Source: Hydractinia symbiolongicarpus (lineage: Eukaryota > Cnidaria > Hydrozoa > Anthoathecata > Hydractiniidae). Taken from it: a DNA stretch of 64,000 nt. Shown here one piece after another: positions 49,783 through 62,889 of this stretch. Each line of letters begins with the position of its first letter. Within the stretch, counting starts at the first letter, position 1. The stretch lies in assembly GCF_029227915.1 (NCBI RefSeq), contig NC_079876.1, forward strand, positions 18,664,001 through 18,728,000. Direction: 5' to 3'. The notes under the pieces are model-generated. The model worked only from the letters and a program-made list of their open reading frames with translations, did not search any database and was not told the origin of the DNA. Position numbers and translations under genes: made by a program.

Positions 49783-50504
49783 TCTATATAATAATACGCC
49801 AGTTCCGTCTGTCTGTCTGTGACTTTTGCAAAGTGGATTATTATCTTCACTACCTTCTTTGATAAAGTCTCTAAAACATCGCCCAAAAAGCGGTTCTGTA
49901 ATTTATGAAACATTACCTTAAAATAGTATTGACGTCAAAGGAAAGTTAATTAAGATTAGTGAAGCCACTACAGTGCACTTAGAACTTTGAGGCCAAATAA
50001 CTTGAAATCGAGTTGGTTACGTCAATGATTTTTCACCGCGTGGGTAACTAGGGACCACCTGGGACCAAATTTGTGTAACTTTCCCAAACCTAGGTCCCTT
50101 AATCCGTTTTGGAATGGATGAGTTGATGACCTCATCAAAAAAGCTTCAAACCCTAATATCTATGAAACCGTTTGTCAAAAGTACATGATGCTATACATTC
50201 TCTTAATCAGCGTTTAAAGATATATACATTGAAGGCAACAGGTATAAAATTTCTTAAAAAAAGATTTTTAGGTTTTGACGGGCCATTGCTGACGTCAGCA
50301 AAATTTTTAAATCTTTATATCTTCTTAACTGTTCGTCAATAGCACATGATCATATACATTTTCTTGATCAGCAGTTTAAGCTCTACACAATAGAGGCAAC
50401 GTGAAAACAATGTTCTTTTTTTGTGGATGGGTTATTGACGTCATTAAAATTCGAATGACGCTTTTTTTTCATATTTATCCTGCCTCAGTGGATTTTTCCA
50501 CAGG
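49783..50504 (+). mobile_element. Helitron fragment D, joined head to tail
   Basis: Begins TCTATATAATAATACGCC directly after the CTAG of Helitron A. It contains the GAGGCCAAATAACTTGAAA and CACCGCGTGGGT blocks also seen at 17570. It ends with hairpin GCCTCAGTGG-ATTTT-TCCACAGGC at about 50481-50504 and then passes straight into Helitron B without CTAG, so the junction is recombinant. Confidence 0.65.
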
Positions 50505-52634
50505 CTAAGTGTGTCCGTCTGTCTGTGACAGGCAAAGTGGATGTGTTCATTTTCCTTTGATGTAGCTGAAATTTCCTTTGAACTTGCTAAAAAGTCATAT
50601 CCATTTTGCTAGCGGGTTTACTTTGTTTACATCACGTGATCAAAATGGAGCAAATTGATTTGCTGAAGTAAATTTAACGGTTTTCTTTACAAAAATGATG
50701 TCCCTCGACACCGAAAAAAAAACAACAAAAGAACGGTCCCTTTGTCTTAAAGAAAGTGCAAAAAGTAATTCAGAGAAAGAAGAGTCCAAGAAGTGAAGTA
50801 AGAAGTGGTAGCTAGAGCTAGAAGTAAAGTAGTAAAGTTAGAAGTAGAAAATAAAGGCTAGAGTTTGAAATGGATTTATAATCAATAATAGTAAGAACAG
50901 CAGACTCGTATTTTTCAAGAAAAGCCTGAAATTCTTGAAGTTTTATATTATACCGCTTTTTTAAAAAAAACCTAGCCACCAAATTTGTTTATGTTTTTAT
51001 TGCATAAATAATGTCTCCCCTGGCGCGTAACTAATGCGTTTGTCCTAAAATTCTGTTGTTTCTATTTATTTGTGTTTACGAAGCTAGCTGTAGTTTTAGC
51101 TAAGTGCGCCCTGTTTAATTATATTTAACTGGGAGTCTTAGCTACTGTTAGCTGGCTAATGTTGGCCTCCAATGCCTGCTCTTCTCATCCCATCATGGCT
51201 AGCTCTGTTTTTCTTCTTTTTTAATTATCTATAGCTACCTACCTTAGTTTTCAAACTTCTTTCCTTTTATAAGCACGAATCATGATGTAACAAGCTAGCT
51301 ACCTACCTACAAAATCTTTAAAGACATGAACTTAAAGCAGATGTATTTTATATTTCTTTTCGAATTTCCTGTAAACTTTACAAAGGGACCACGTGCAATA
51401 TGACAAGTGGAATAATTTTTTTCAGAAATTAAAGCCTGTGTGTTAAAGAAACCATCAACAGTGTAGAACGTAACAAACACATAAACAGCATCTCGTATCA
51501 ACTTCCTGAGAATTGGTTATCAGCCCTACAGAAAAAGTAGTTACTTACATGTAGGTCCGAAAATGTTAATTACCGTAATTAACTGTAATTATCAGCTCGT
51601 TTCTGATTGGTTAATTTTTATGAATTTCGATCCTCTGCAATTATACAAATACATGCTGAACATCATTTTACTTTGCCTGATGACGGGAGAAGGATCTCCC
51701 GAAACGTCGCCTACTAAACTATTATTTTCAAGAAATGATAAACTTTCCACAGTAATATGAATACTGAACAGACAAACCGATATAATATCTCCAATAATAT
51801 AAATTTGATGTTTTTGACACTTTTGATTGAAATATTAAAGGTTGTTCCATATCCTTTTTGTGAAAAAGTAATGGGTAATGGCAATATTCTACATGGTGAA
51901 TGAACTTATTTTTGATGATTTAAATGTGTTTCTCAAAAACCGTTCTGTTTTACATTGTGTTGCTTATTCATTTTTGACATTTAGGTTTAAAATTGTTGGT
52001 AAAGGGCAGTATGGGTCATCATACTACAAAAGAAAATTTTTGTGTTCTTAACTGGTCGATTTTTACATTTTGTGCAAGTTTTTGCGGGAGAGGATGTTAT
52101 GCAACTGAATTGTCTGATTTTTCTAGATGTTTTCCAACCTATGGCTTTTTCATATTTCTGTATAAGCTTTTAAGGGAAATAAAATATTTAAACTTTTTTT
52201 TGTTGATTTGTGCTAACTCTTGCAGGCTTCTTTTTTGACATTTCAGAATAAAATAGTGAGGTTTTTTAACATAATCACTTTTAAGATGTACATATTTGAG
52301 ATGCGTTATTTCTAACATTGTTATACACAGGTGTGTTGTCACTGTCGGTGTTGTAACTGTTGGTGTTCTTACTTTCGGTTTTGTGAGTATTGGTGTTGTG
52401 AGTGTTGTTGTTGTAACTTTTTATCAACTAGATTTTACACCTTGCAAGCTGTTCTTTTTTTGTGTGTAAGATTTGTGTGGAGGATTTAATGCGATTTGAC
52501 ATTTGATATTTGGTGTAAGATTTTAAGAACATTTTTTGTATATGCACTGCTGACATCAGCAAAACATCTAAAGCAACCTATTTTTTCATTGGCCTTTTGC
52601 CTAAGTGGATGTTTCCATGGGCCTTATCGACTAG
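50505..52634 (+). mobile_element. Non-autonomous Helitron B
   Basis: Starts within the conserved 5' region (TAAGTGTGTCCGTCTGTCTG), lacking the first bases, and ends GCCTTATCGACTAG at 52634. The 3' hairpin GCCTAAGTGGATGTTTCCATGGGCC precedes the end. Strongly similar to A and C. No replication proteins. Host sequence resumes with T at 52635. Confidence 0.77.
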
Positions 52635-54142
52635 TTAATAATATTATTGACCATATTTTTTATAATCATGTATAAATAACCAATAAATGTATTAGACTTA
52701 TTTTTTAAATTTGCGCACTCTCTAAGAAAAAAACTTTTTTCTGTAGAAAGAGAAATCTTTGCCTGCGTGCGTATATTAAGTAACCGACAAATGTTTGCAG
52801 GAAAACACTGAAAAAGAAGGGCAATTTCAGTTTAGATAAAGTCAGCAACCCGTCCTTAAGAAAATAACATAGAAACTTGTTTTCACGTTGATACCATGTA
52901 GAGCTAGAGGCGCTGATCAAAAAAAGTATATCTTTATTTCCTTTTTGACGAACGGTGTCAGAAATATTGTGACTTCTTGATGCATTTTTAATCCGTTTAT
53001 TCCGAAACGGATTCGGGCACCAGGTTTACACAACTTACCCAATTTGGTCCTTGATGGTCCCTACTTGCCCATGCCGTGAAAAATGACTGACTTCACATCA
53101 CTTTGTTTCAAAGTTATTAATGTTATGAAAGTCGTGTCCTATGGACAAAAATTTTAACATGCAAGACATAACTTTTTTAAATATATCAAAGGATAAGGAG
53201 CACATCTACTTTGCCTGTTACAGAAAATAGAAAGCTTTATATTGTTATCAAGGAAGGTGATATGTATTTGTTAGAAAAATTGTCAATTTTAGGTTAATAT
53301 TATTTGTAGTGCTTTAGAAAAGAAATATCAGAACATTATCGAGACAGTTCACATAGTCATTTATCCTTAACTCTTAACGAAATTAAAAAACAAGTTAAAG
53401 CTATGAAAAATATGCAAGCAGAACTTAAAAGTATAAAAGGAGAATTAAAAATTATCGAAGCAGTGCAAAAGGATATGTTGAGAATGCAACACGCCTACAA
53501 CAATATGAAAAATGAGTTGGAAAGCATGAATACAATGAGAAAAGAATTGAAAAGTGTAAAGAAAGAACTTAAGGAAAAAAAGTCAATGGAAAAGGAATTA
53601 AAGAGTATGAAAGAAGAATTCAAGTGTATGAGGTCAGAAAAAACAGAAATTGAAAATTTGAAAAAAATGCAAAGAGAATTTGAAAGCACAAAAAATGAAT
53701 TGAAAAGTATGAAAAGGGAATTTAAAAATTTCAATGCAATTAAAAAAAAAGAAAGGATGAGGCAGAATAAAGAGAACAGTACATTTAAAATTTTATTGAC
53801 CGTACTATTTAATAAATTCACTACTTTTTCTTTTGAAATTTTAACAACATTATATAAGGTACTAGTTATTCCTTTATGGAAATTATTACATTTCTTCTTA
53901 ATAAGTTTCGTCTGGTTACCTTTATATTTATATACCTTTGCATTCGCGCGAGTCCTGCGGAGGAATTAAGTCTGTAATTGTCTCAATTGTAAAGAAAGAT
54001 GTTTGGCCTTTTCATAAATAAACGAGGGCATAAAACGGTTAAAAGAGTTATTTAAGACTAAAAAAATAATTTGACCCTATTCTGAAGAAGTATAAAACAC
54101 AAAGGAAAAGAATAGATACATTTATGTAGATTTTAACAAGAT
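52635..54142 (+). repeat. Dispersed coiled-coil element, copy 2, 3' piece
   Basis: Continues copy 2 after the Helitron array; matches about 349-1875 of copy 1, including AACCAATAAATG, CGCTGATCAAAAAAA and the coiled-coil frame. Confidence 0.75.
53310..53969 (+). CDS. Coiled-coil protein with C-terminal hydrophobic tail
   Basis: ATG at 53403 gives 188 aa. The frame is open upstream to an acceptor-like TTTGTAG at 53309, conserved in copy 1. Residues 1-120 are a Lys/Glu/Met heptad coil (NMQAELKSIKGELK, SMEKELKSMKEEFK). Residues about 140-185 are hydrophobic (FEILTTLYKVLVIPLWKLLHFFLISFVWLPLYLYTF), ending in a basic RVLRRN, so probably one or two membrane segments. No enzyme motif is present. It lies inside a repeat, so it may be an element gene or a captured host exon. 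The longer intact tail makes this the better copy. Confidence 0.6.
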   Translation, partial: CFRKEISEHYRDSSHSHLSLTLNEIKKQVKAMKNMQAELKSIKGELKIIEAVQKDMLRMQHAYNNMKNELESMNTMRKELKSVKKELKEKKSMEKELKSMKEEFKCMRSEKTEIENLKKMQREFESTKNELKSMKREFKNFNAIKKKERMRQNKENSTFKILLTVLFNKFTTFSFEILTTLYKVLVIPLWKLLHFFLISFVWLPLYLYTFAFARVLRRN

Positions 54143-56085
54143 CAAAAGAGAATACTTTGCGGAATCTCTGAAATGACCAAAAAGTTCAATTACTATAAAA
54201 ACAGCGATATACAAGTGTGTTTGGTAAACATCCCTTCCCTTTGTTTGTACGACTTTCTAAAGAACATAGCATCTAAAATGAGTTTGGTGACATTTTGCAC
54301 AAAATACGAAAGGGTTTAGAACGTTTCCAACTTGAATTCATTCATAGACTATGTGATCAGAATGATGTGGAAATAGAATTGTATTTTAAGAAAGGGTGGA
54401 GCACGTTTACTAGAAGAATATGAATGAAATTAAAAGTTTCTGGCCTCCCTACGTGAGGTGGACTTCTAAATTTGTTTGTGCGGGTTAATAAATATTCTAT
54501 TTTCGTTGCTTTGTTTTGTTTTGTTTTGTTTTGTGTTTTGTTTTATTATTCTTTGTGTATTTAAAATACCTAATAATACAAATCGAATATTCAACAAATA
54601 TTAAGGTTGCACTGTAATTATTAATGCATGTTTAGTTTTATATTTATATTTCCATCCATATTTTATTTATCAGCATTTAAAACGTCTATAACAGTCATGA
54701 AATTGTTCAAAGCGTGGCCCATCTAAGGTCTTTACGTGGTGTTCATTTTATTAGCTTGTTGCGCATCTCTTAATATTTTAGATGATAAAACGTGTCACGG
54801 TAAGTCTTCCATTCATTCATTTAAAAAGATGCCCAACAATCTATATTTAGCTACAATTAGCAGTTTTAGCTACAATTTGGAGCATTTATCACAACAAAGG
54901 CAAATTTCCACATCACTTCCTTTGCGCGGTTTAGTGGAATAAAGCCACCCTTCAAGACAAAGCTTTTTCATGTAAAAAAGTTTTTTCTGATTCCTTGTAC
55001 GAAAGGCCAACGTGCTTGTTGTACACAGAACAAACCGGGAGTAGTTTGAAAACACCTGTAATAATATAAAACGGTTCCGTTTTATGTACAGTCAGATTAA
55101 CAGAAATCGTTGAAAGTTTCTAAAGCTGCTCTACATACAAAAAATCTAACGTTCTTGTAAGCTTTCTCTTTTACACCTAGTATATGGTTAATTTTCTTAT
55201 ATGTTTTTATTTTTTGTTTTACTTTCGTGATTGTTGTAATTTAGTCAATTTATTATGTAAAACCGCTTATGTAAAACCCACCTTAAAAAGATAATAAGTA
55301 AAAAAGTGCATTATTTGTTCGGTTACTTCAGATCCTAGATAGCATTTGCTTTCCTACTTGGAATAAATCAAAAAAGTGGTCGCAAACATTGCCGATGAAA
55401 GTAAGGAAGAACCTTTGTTTAGAAGGAATCGCTTGCAGAAAGGACTTTGCCCTTGCTGAACCTTCTAAAAAACGTAATCCATGAAAGCGCTAATAAATAC
55501 GTGCTTATTTTGCCAAAACCACGCTAAAAACAACACAATAAAAGTCTTTGATATTCGTATTCATCTATTGTTCCCTATATAAACTTATATAAATTTGTTG
55601 ACAGGAAAGACACACTTGCAGAGTAATTCGCTCACAATATTTTATTTCCTTTGTTATTCACACTAAACATGTGTTCATATAAACATTTTATATTAGACAT
55701 TTCATATATTTTATATATAAAATACATAAGAGACAAAGTGTACATCTTTCCTAATTACAAAGTTGCGCAGTAATGAATTACAAAGTGGCGGAGAAATCAT
55801 TAGGTGGCGCAAAACACGGCGGAAGTACATAAACTCAATAAGTCGAAACTAATTGCAAGCATAACTTTCTAAATAACTTTTTGCAAAAAGAAACATATCT
55901 TTGAAACTCTGAAAAATGGCATTACTTTGATGAAATAAATGTAATTTTTACGCTTCTTTTTTATAATGCTTTGTTTGCAAACCATATTTCGTTCATCGCC
56001 AACACGACGAAAAATTTTTTATTTGTGCATTGATTGTCTGTATTTTTGTGGACTGGGCAACAAGTGAGCAACAAGGATCTACAAC
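54143..56085. other. No gene recognised
   Basis: AT-rich DNA with a (TTTTG)n tract at about 54510-54543. The upstream LTR expected for the BEL/Pao element should lie near its right part, but I could not define LTR ends. Confidence 0.45.
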
Positions 56086-56271
56086 AGAAACAAGTTAGTA
56101 GTGAGAATTCAACGGCAGAAACAAGTTAGTACTGAGGATTCAACGACAAAAATAAGTGAGCAGTGAGAATTCAAAGACAGAAACAAGTTAGTAGTGAGAA
56201 TTCAACGACAAAAATAAGTGGGCAGTGAGGATTCACCGACAGAAACAAGTTAACAAGTGAACAACGAGGAT
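56086..56271. repeat. 31-bp tandem repeat in BEL/Pao leader
   Basis: Six direct units of AGAAACAAGTTAGTAGTGAG plus AATTCAACGGC with small changes, joined without spacers. Confidence 0.85.
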
Positions 56272-56389
56272 CTAAAAAAGAAACAATTGGGTAGTGAAAA
56301 TCAACAACAGAAGCAAGTGAGCAGCAAAAAGCAAGGAAGTAGAGACGAGATAAAATTGAAGGGAGAGTATAAGAAAAAAGGAAACAACC

Positions 56390-57580
56390 ATGGCAACATC
56401 AGAAAGAATTAACAAGGATATCGATGTCATTATTAAGATACTAAAACTATCAGAAAAGGCAGTGTGAAAATACTTGCCAGGAGAAAATAAAGGTGCTAGA
56501 AAGAACTCTAAATTAATCGAAGAACAACGAGACGAAGAGCATCGGCTTAAAACGAATGCGCAGATGCTAATGTTCAAGGAAGAGATGAGCGAAGAGGAAG
56601 TAAATGCGTTTGGAGAGCAGATTGATGAAAGACTGTTGAAATCAGAAGAGCACTGCGACCAGTTGCAGATAACCATTGGAGCAATTAAGTAACATGAGGA
56701 ACAACAAGCAGCTGCTGAACGAGAGAAAGAAGAACAAGAAAAGAGAAACGCTATTTATAAAGAAGAATTGAAGTTAGAACGGATGAAATTAGAGATAAAA
56801 ATAAAATTCGACGGAAAAACAATTAAAGCGAATAAAGGTCAAGAAGTGCAGGTGAAACTGCCAAAGTTGGCGATTTCCAAATTTGAAGCAACCCATCTTG
56901 ACCGGCAAAGATTTTGGGGGTAGTTCGAGTCCGAGATTGATAAATCTACACTATCTGCGTTTGCAAAGTTTTCGTACCTGAAAGAGCTTGTTGGAGCTAA
57001 GGCGAAAGTATGTATAGAAGAACTACCTCTTACTTGCGAAGGATATGGGAAAGCAAAATCAATCCTTAAAAAGAAATTTGGGAAACCAAGTGAAGTGGCA
57101 AACGCTCATATTCAAGCGATAATCCATCAATGTAATGGTCAGAAATTCCATGAATTTTATGAAAAAACTTACAGTCAATAGAAACTGTGATAAAATTGAA
57201 GGAAATCAATGGATACGTTAGACTCACGCTAGACAAGTTACCCTCAATACGTGCCAATCTAGTGAGACTGGATAATGACTGGCAAGAGTGGTACTCTTGT
57301 CAACTTTTAGAATCGTTGAGGAAATGGACAGAGAAAAACCCTATTGCTGTTCATGGACAAAAGAAGAAAGAACCAAATAGAGAAATTTCATTACACACCA
57401 AACAAGGAGAGTGTAAGCCAAGTAAATGCACCTATTGTGACGAAGAGAATCACAAGGCAGTCGACTGTAAACAAGCTGGAGAAAAGAAGAAAGATCATTA
57501 GCGACAAAAAACTCTGCTTCAATTGCAGAGAAAGTGGTCATAGAGCAGTAAATTTTACATTAAAGGTTACTCGGACACCC
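56390..57580 (+). pseudogene. BEL/Pao gag
   Basis: ATG 56390 (MATSERINKDID), with early TGA and TAA stops at about 56467 and 56690. A coiled-coil part precedes VKLPKLAISKFEATHLDRQRFW, the Pao gag (DUF1759-like) region, then LTCEGYGKAKSILKKKFGKP. Two zinc knuckles follow in different frames: CTYCDEENHKAVDC is complete, while the second (CFNCRESGHRAVNF) has lost its last Cys. Inactive. Confidence 0.75.
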
Positions 57581-57599
57581 TCGCTCGCTACTACAAAAG

Positions 57600-59630
57600 A
57601 TCCTATGAACTATCCGACTGTAATGGTTTAAGTAAATGGAGTGAAGTCTCTTGCACGTTTAGATGCTGCAGCAGGAAGTTTGTACGCGTCTAATACCCTC
57701 ATTAATCGACTGAGCATGAAACCCACAAAAAAACAGAAGTGAAAGGAATAGAAATGATGCTTCATACTTTAAAGAAGAAAATTGAAATCTTTAACGTCAC
57801 CATTTCAAGCCTGGATGAGACATTCACTATAAACAGTGAGGTTAGTTAGATCGAAAATCAGCTTTGTTATCGCTATTCAATCCGAGATTCTCTGATCTAA
57901 AGAAGAATTACAGACACTTAAAGAATGTTTACATAGAAGATTATCATGCGAAAGAAGAAGTTCCAGTTCACTTGATACTCGGTGCATCGGACTATGCTCG
58001 CATAAGAACAAGAACTGCTCCCAGAATTGGAAACTCATGCGAACCTGTAGCAGAACTGACGAAACTGGGATGGACGATAATATCTCCTGGAAAAGAAGTT
58101 GACCTCACGAACTTGTATCTAATGCGAAGTTTTAGTGAAGATTATGAACGCCTTTGTGCATTAGATGTGCTGACACTAGAGGAAGTTAGCTGCGGAAGTC
58201 ATGACGAAGTTTACCAAAAGTTCAAGAATCTTATTAAGGCCCCAGAAGTGTGGTACGAAACTGGTCTTTTATGGAAGACGGACGGGCTACCAGAGACCAA
58301 CAAACAAGGAAGTTTGGGAAGACTCGACAATCTTTTAAGCAAACTCAAGAAAAAGCCCGGGTTGTTGAAGGAGTACAACGAAATAATGGTTAAACAATTC
58401 AGCAAAGGTATCATAGAAAAGGTCACTCGCAAAGCAGTAAGTGGAAAATAATTTTATCTTCCTCATCAACCGGTGGTTCGAGAACAGGCCGAGACTACCA
58501 AGGTGAGAATTGTATATGACGCCTCTGATAGACCCAATGATAGCAGCCCATCCCTTAATGATAGCCTTGAAACTGGCCCGCCATTGCAGAATCTGCTCTG
58601 GAACATCATGGTGAGGAACAGGTTCAAATCATTCAGTTTATGTGAAGACATAAACAAGCCTTCTTGCAAATAAGAATCATAAGGGAAGATAGAGACTGCC
58701 TTAGATTTTATTGGTCGATGATCAGATGAGGAGAAACCTAGAGCCTTTGAGATTCACACGAGCAATATTTGGTATGGGACAGTCACCTTTTCATTTTAAA
58801 GGAACGGTAGATGTCCACTTTGATGAAATGAAAAGGCTTCACTATGACCTTAAGGAAATTATCGAAGAAATAGAAGACGACCTTTATGTGGACGACCTCA
58901 TATCTGGAGGTGTTAACGTAAAAGAATCTGCAAAACTGAAAGAGATCGCCAAGTCTACGTTTGGTGAGGCCGGCTTTGTGCTGCATAAATGGCATTCGAA
59001 CAAAAGAGATTCGAACTAGAAGATCACGAAGCAATTGCCTCGTCTGCAGAACAGAGCTATGATAAACAAACCCTTGGTGTACGAATCCAAGATTCCCGGC
59101 TTAGCTTGTAAAAAGAAGGATGACACCCTTGCTGTTAATATACAGGAGTTAATCGATGAAGAAACAAAGAGAGGCATACTGCAATTTTTAGCGTCAATAA
59201 CTCCCTTAGATTTGCCCCGCCTGTTTTATTGGTTGGAAAACTCATTTACCGAGAAGTCTGCGAACAGAAGTTCAACTGGGATCAACCCTTGTCACAAGAA
59301 TTGTCTCGAAGATGGAAACGCTAGATCGATTCACTTCCTGCGAAAGTTGAGCTGCCGAGAACGCTTGCTAAGTTGGAGCAACTTATCAACAAAATTGATC
59401 CATACGTATTTGGTGACGCAAGCTCCGATGGAGTATTAGCAGCTCTGTATGCAGCAGTTTTATCATTATATAGAAGTAACACAAGGTTTGGTCACGTCCA
59501 AAAGTCGTCTAGCAAAAAAGAAAGTACCATTCCACGTTTAGAGCTCATTGCATCTCACATGGCAGCTAATTTTATGGAAAATGCTTGGTCTGCGTTAAAA
59601 CGATATCCTGTAGCTGAGTGCTTCGAATAG
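57600..59630 (+). pseudogene. BEL/Pao pol: protease, RT, RNase H start
   Basis: The protease motif is degraded (RLDAAAGSLYAS where family members have DTG). Then come HLILGASDYARI and TKLGWTIISPG, typical of the Pao peptidase region, and RT segments (RIVYDASDRPN, LNDSLETGPPLQNLLW, FTRAIFGMGQSPF, and the catalytic LYVDDLISGG at about 58880). RNase H begins with VFGDASSDGVLAALYA and KKESTIPRLELIASHMAANF before the frame ends at 59630. Several stops and frameshifts. Confidence 0.8.
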
Positions 59631-59639
59631 AGCTTATTT

Positions 59640-60080
59640 TATTTTACATGTATGTTCATGTCGACATGATGCAACAAACATCAACCTCGGAGATATTAAC
59701 AACGAAACACCATTGCATTATGCTGAACAAAATCATTTGAAATTTTTAATTGTTTTCTGCCTGAAAGATAAAAAAATTCTGATTTGTTCATGCAGGCACT
59801 TCAATATTATGTAAGGCATTCATCAACGATTGTGTCATTGATGTGGAAATAACTTTTGGATTCGTACAAAGCCTGGTCATAGCGTAAAAGTCGTAAAAAC
59901 ACTATGCGAGAAACAAAATTATTTCTGGGTTGACAGATTTCACGTCAACTTTTATAGCTTTTGATATCGTTACATGGAGCGAAAAAGGGCTTCATGTTAT
60001 ATTTTGAATAATTTTCTTGATATTATCAGATCAATAATCTTCAATTTTGGTGTTCAATTTTAACTGTCAATATGAGAAAA
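59640..60080. other. No gene recognised
   Basis: AT-rich DNA between the BEL/Pao break and the inverted Helitron. Confidence 0.5.
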
Positions 60081-62889
60081 CTAGTCGATAAGGCCCGTGG
60101 AAAAATCCACTTAGGCAGAAGGACAATGGGAAAATAGGTTGCTTTTAGATGTTTTTCTGACGTCAGCAGTGCATATACAAAAAAATGTTCTTAAAATCTT
60201 ACACAAAATGTCAAATATCAAATCGCATTAAATCCTCCACACAAATCTTACACAAAATAAAAAAGAACAGCTTCCAAGGTGTAAAATCTAGTTGATAAAA
60301 AGTTACAACAACGACACTCAAACATCGACACTCGAAACAACAACACTAAACTCACAAAACCGACAGTAAGAAGACCGACAGTTACAACACCAACAGTCAC
60401 AACACGGATAATAACAATGTCAGAAATAACGCATCTCAAATATGTATATACATCTTATAAGTGATTATGTTGAAAACCCTCAGTATTTTATTCTGAAGTG
60501 TCAAAAAGGAGGCCTCCAAGAGTTAGCACAAATCAACAAAAATAAGTTTTTTACACAGTTTAAATATTGTTTTCCCCTTACGCTTATACAAAAATATGAA
60601 AAAGCCATAGTTTGGAAAACATCAAATTTAAATCTAGAAAAATCAGTCATTTCAGTTGCATACCATCCTCTCCCACAAAAATTTACACAAAATGTAAAAA
60701 TCAACCAGTTAAGAACACAAAAATTTTCTCTTTTAGTTCCGTACTGCCCTTTACCAGCAATTTTAAACATAAATGTCAAAAAATCAATGAGCAAAGAATA
60801 AACTTGAATCAACAAAGATTATGTGTAGAGCTTGAAACACTAATCAAAATAATGTATAGAATCAAGTACAACACTTACAATAATACAGTAATAAAGTCAG
60901 AAATAAGACATCTCAAATATTTACTTCGTTGAAAACCTTTAATATTTCAATCAGAAGTGTCAAAAAACATCAAATTTATATCTGGAAAATCATTTATTCG
61001 ATTACATACTATCCTGTTTCCTAAAAATATATATACACAAATTGTAAAAATTAACAGGTTAAGAACACAAAAAAATTTTCCTTAGTATGATGATCTGTAG
61101 TTACCTTTACCAACCATTTTAAACGTGAATGTCAAAAATAAATAAGGAGTAAATTTGAATCAACAAAGATATTATTTTTGGAAAACAAAGTGCATATACG
61201 GTCCGTCCTCACAAAAGTTAACACAAAATGTAAAACAGATCGGTTTTTGAGGAGCACATCCAAATCAACAAAAATCAGCTCATTTAGCATGTTCTATATT
61301 GCTATTGTCCATAAATCTTCTACAAAAAGGTAAACACATCAAATTATAGAAAAATCAGGCATTTCATAAAATATAAAAAACAAAAAAGTTTTTTCATCAT
61401 CAATAAACACAGTTATATATTACCACAATTATAAAAATCTTAGCAAAAACGTGAAACCATGGAATTTTCTTCCAGCAAAAATGACATCACATACAGTTTA
61501 ATTCTCCCCAACAAAAGTTTATAATACGAACTATGAAAAAGCCATTAGCTTACACAACAGCCTTCAGTGGAGGCCAATTCTACAAAATTTGTGCTTTCAG
61601 TATATATTGCATGTGGTCTTTTTCCCACACAAAAAAGAAAATTTTAAAAAACAGCAGTTTGCAACACAAACAAAAACACGAACAACCTTCCCGAACCGAA
61701 TGACTATCCTCTCATAAATTAAAATAAAGTCAAAAACCCATGTAAATTTCCAATCAAATGTCTACACCCCCCTGTAAAAATAACCTGGCATTTTACATGT
61801 AGGCTGACGCTTTAAATTCTGGAAAAAAAAATTCCACTTGTCATATTGCACGTGGTCCCTTTGTAAAGTTTACAGGAAATGCGAAAAGAAATATAAAATA
61901 CATCTGCAAAAGTTCAAGACTTTAAAGATTTTGTATCGTGCTCATAAAAGAAAAGAAGTTAAGGAAACTAAGGTAGCTAGCTATAGATAATTAAAAAAAA
62001 GGAATAAAAATATAAGTCATAGGTTAGAGCTAGCCATGGGATGAGAAGAGCAGGCATTGGAGGCCAACATTAGCTAGCTAACAGTAGCTAAGACCCCCAG
62101 TTAAATATACTTAACCTGGGAACACTTAGCTAAAACTAAAGCTAGCTATTTATGCTTAGTAAAACACATATAAAGAGAAACAATAGTAATGTAAAAATAA
62201 TAACATAACAGTGAGCAGTAAGTTCAACAAACCAAAGTTTTCCGTTTGTTAGTCAGCTAACAGCTTTATGTAGCATTTTGAATTTTAGGACAAACACATT
62301 AGTTACGCACCAGGGGATACATTAATTATGCAACAAAAACATAAACAAATATGGTGGCTAGGTTTGTTTTTAAAAAAGCGCTAAAATATAAAACTTCAAG
62401 AATTTGAGGCTTTTCTTGGAAAATGCGAGTCTGCTTGCTCCAGTGACATAAAAACTAAACGTCTAAAAACATCAAAGTTCTTACTATTATTGATTTTAAA
62501 TCCACTTCAAACTCTAGCCTTTATTTTCTAATTCTAACTTTACTACTTTACTTCTAGCTCTAGCTACCACTTCTTAATTCACTTCTTGGACTTTTCTTTC
62601 TCTGAATTACTTTTTGCACTTTTTTCAAGACGAAGGGACCGTTCTTTTTTTGTTGTTGTTTTCGGTGTCGAGGGACACCATTTTTGTACAGAAAGCCGTT
62701 AAATTTATTTCAGCAAATCAAGTTGATCCATTTTGATCACGTGATGTAAACAAAGTAAACCTGCTAGCAAAATGGATATAACTTTTTCGGAGACTTGAAA
62801 GGAAATTTCGGCTACATCAAAGGAAAATGAACACATCCACTTTGCCTGTCACAGACAGACGGACACACTTAGCGTATTATTATAAGAGA
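60081..62889 (-). mobile_element. Non-autonomous Helitron C, inverted
   Basis: 2,809 bp. On the minus strand it starts TCTCTTATAATAATACGC at 62889 and ends GCCTTATCGACTAG at 60081, with 3' hairpin GTGGA-TTTT-TCCAC. In that orientation the flanks are A before and T after, as expected for A/T insertion. It is the fullest copy of the A/B family here. It includes the 15-bp minisatellite (60300-60415) and no replication genes. Confidence 0.8.

Larger units (their letters stand above)
56086..59630 (+). mobile_element. BEL/Pao retrotransposon remnant
   Basis: Gag with zinc knuckles, aspartic protease region, RT with YVDD, and the start of RNase H in BEL/Pao order on the plus strand. There are several stops and frameshifts. 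It breaks off in RNase H at about 59630; the integrase and 3' LTR are missing. The 5' leader contains a 31-bp tandem repeat. Confidence 0.82.

Noticed and set aside
56086-56271. Regular 31-bp direct repeats that look like a CRISPR array at first sight
   Set aside because: There are no unique spacers; units abut each other, and the context is a eukaryotic BEL/Pao leader.
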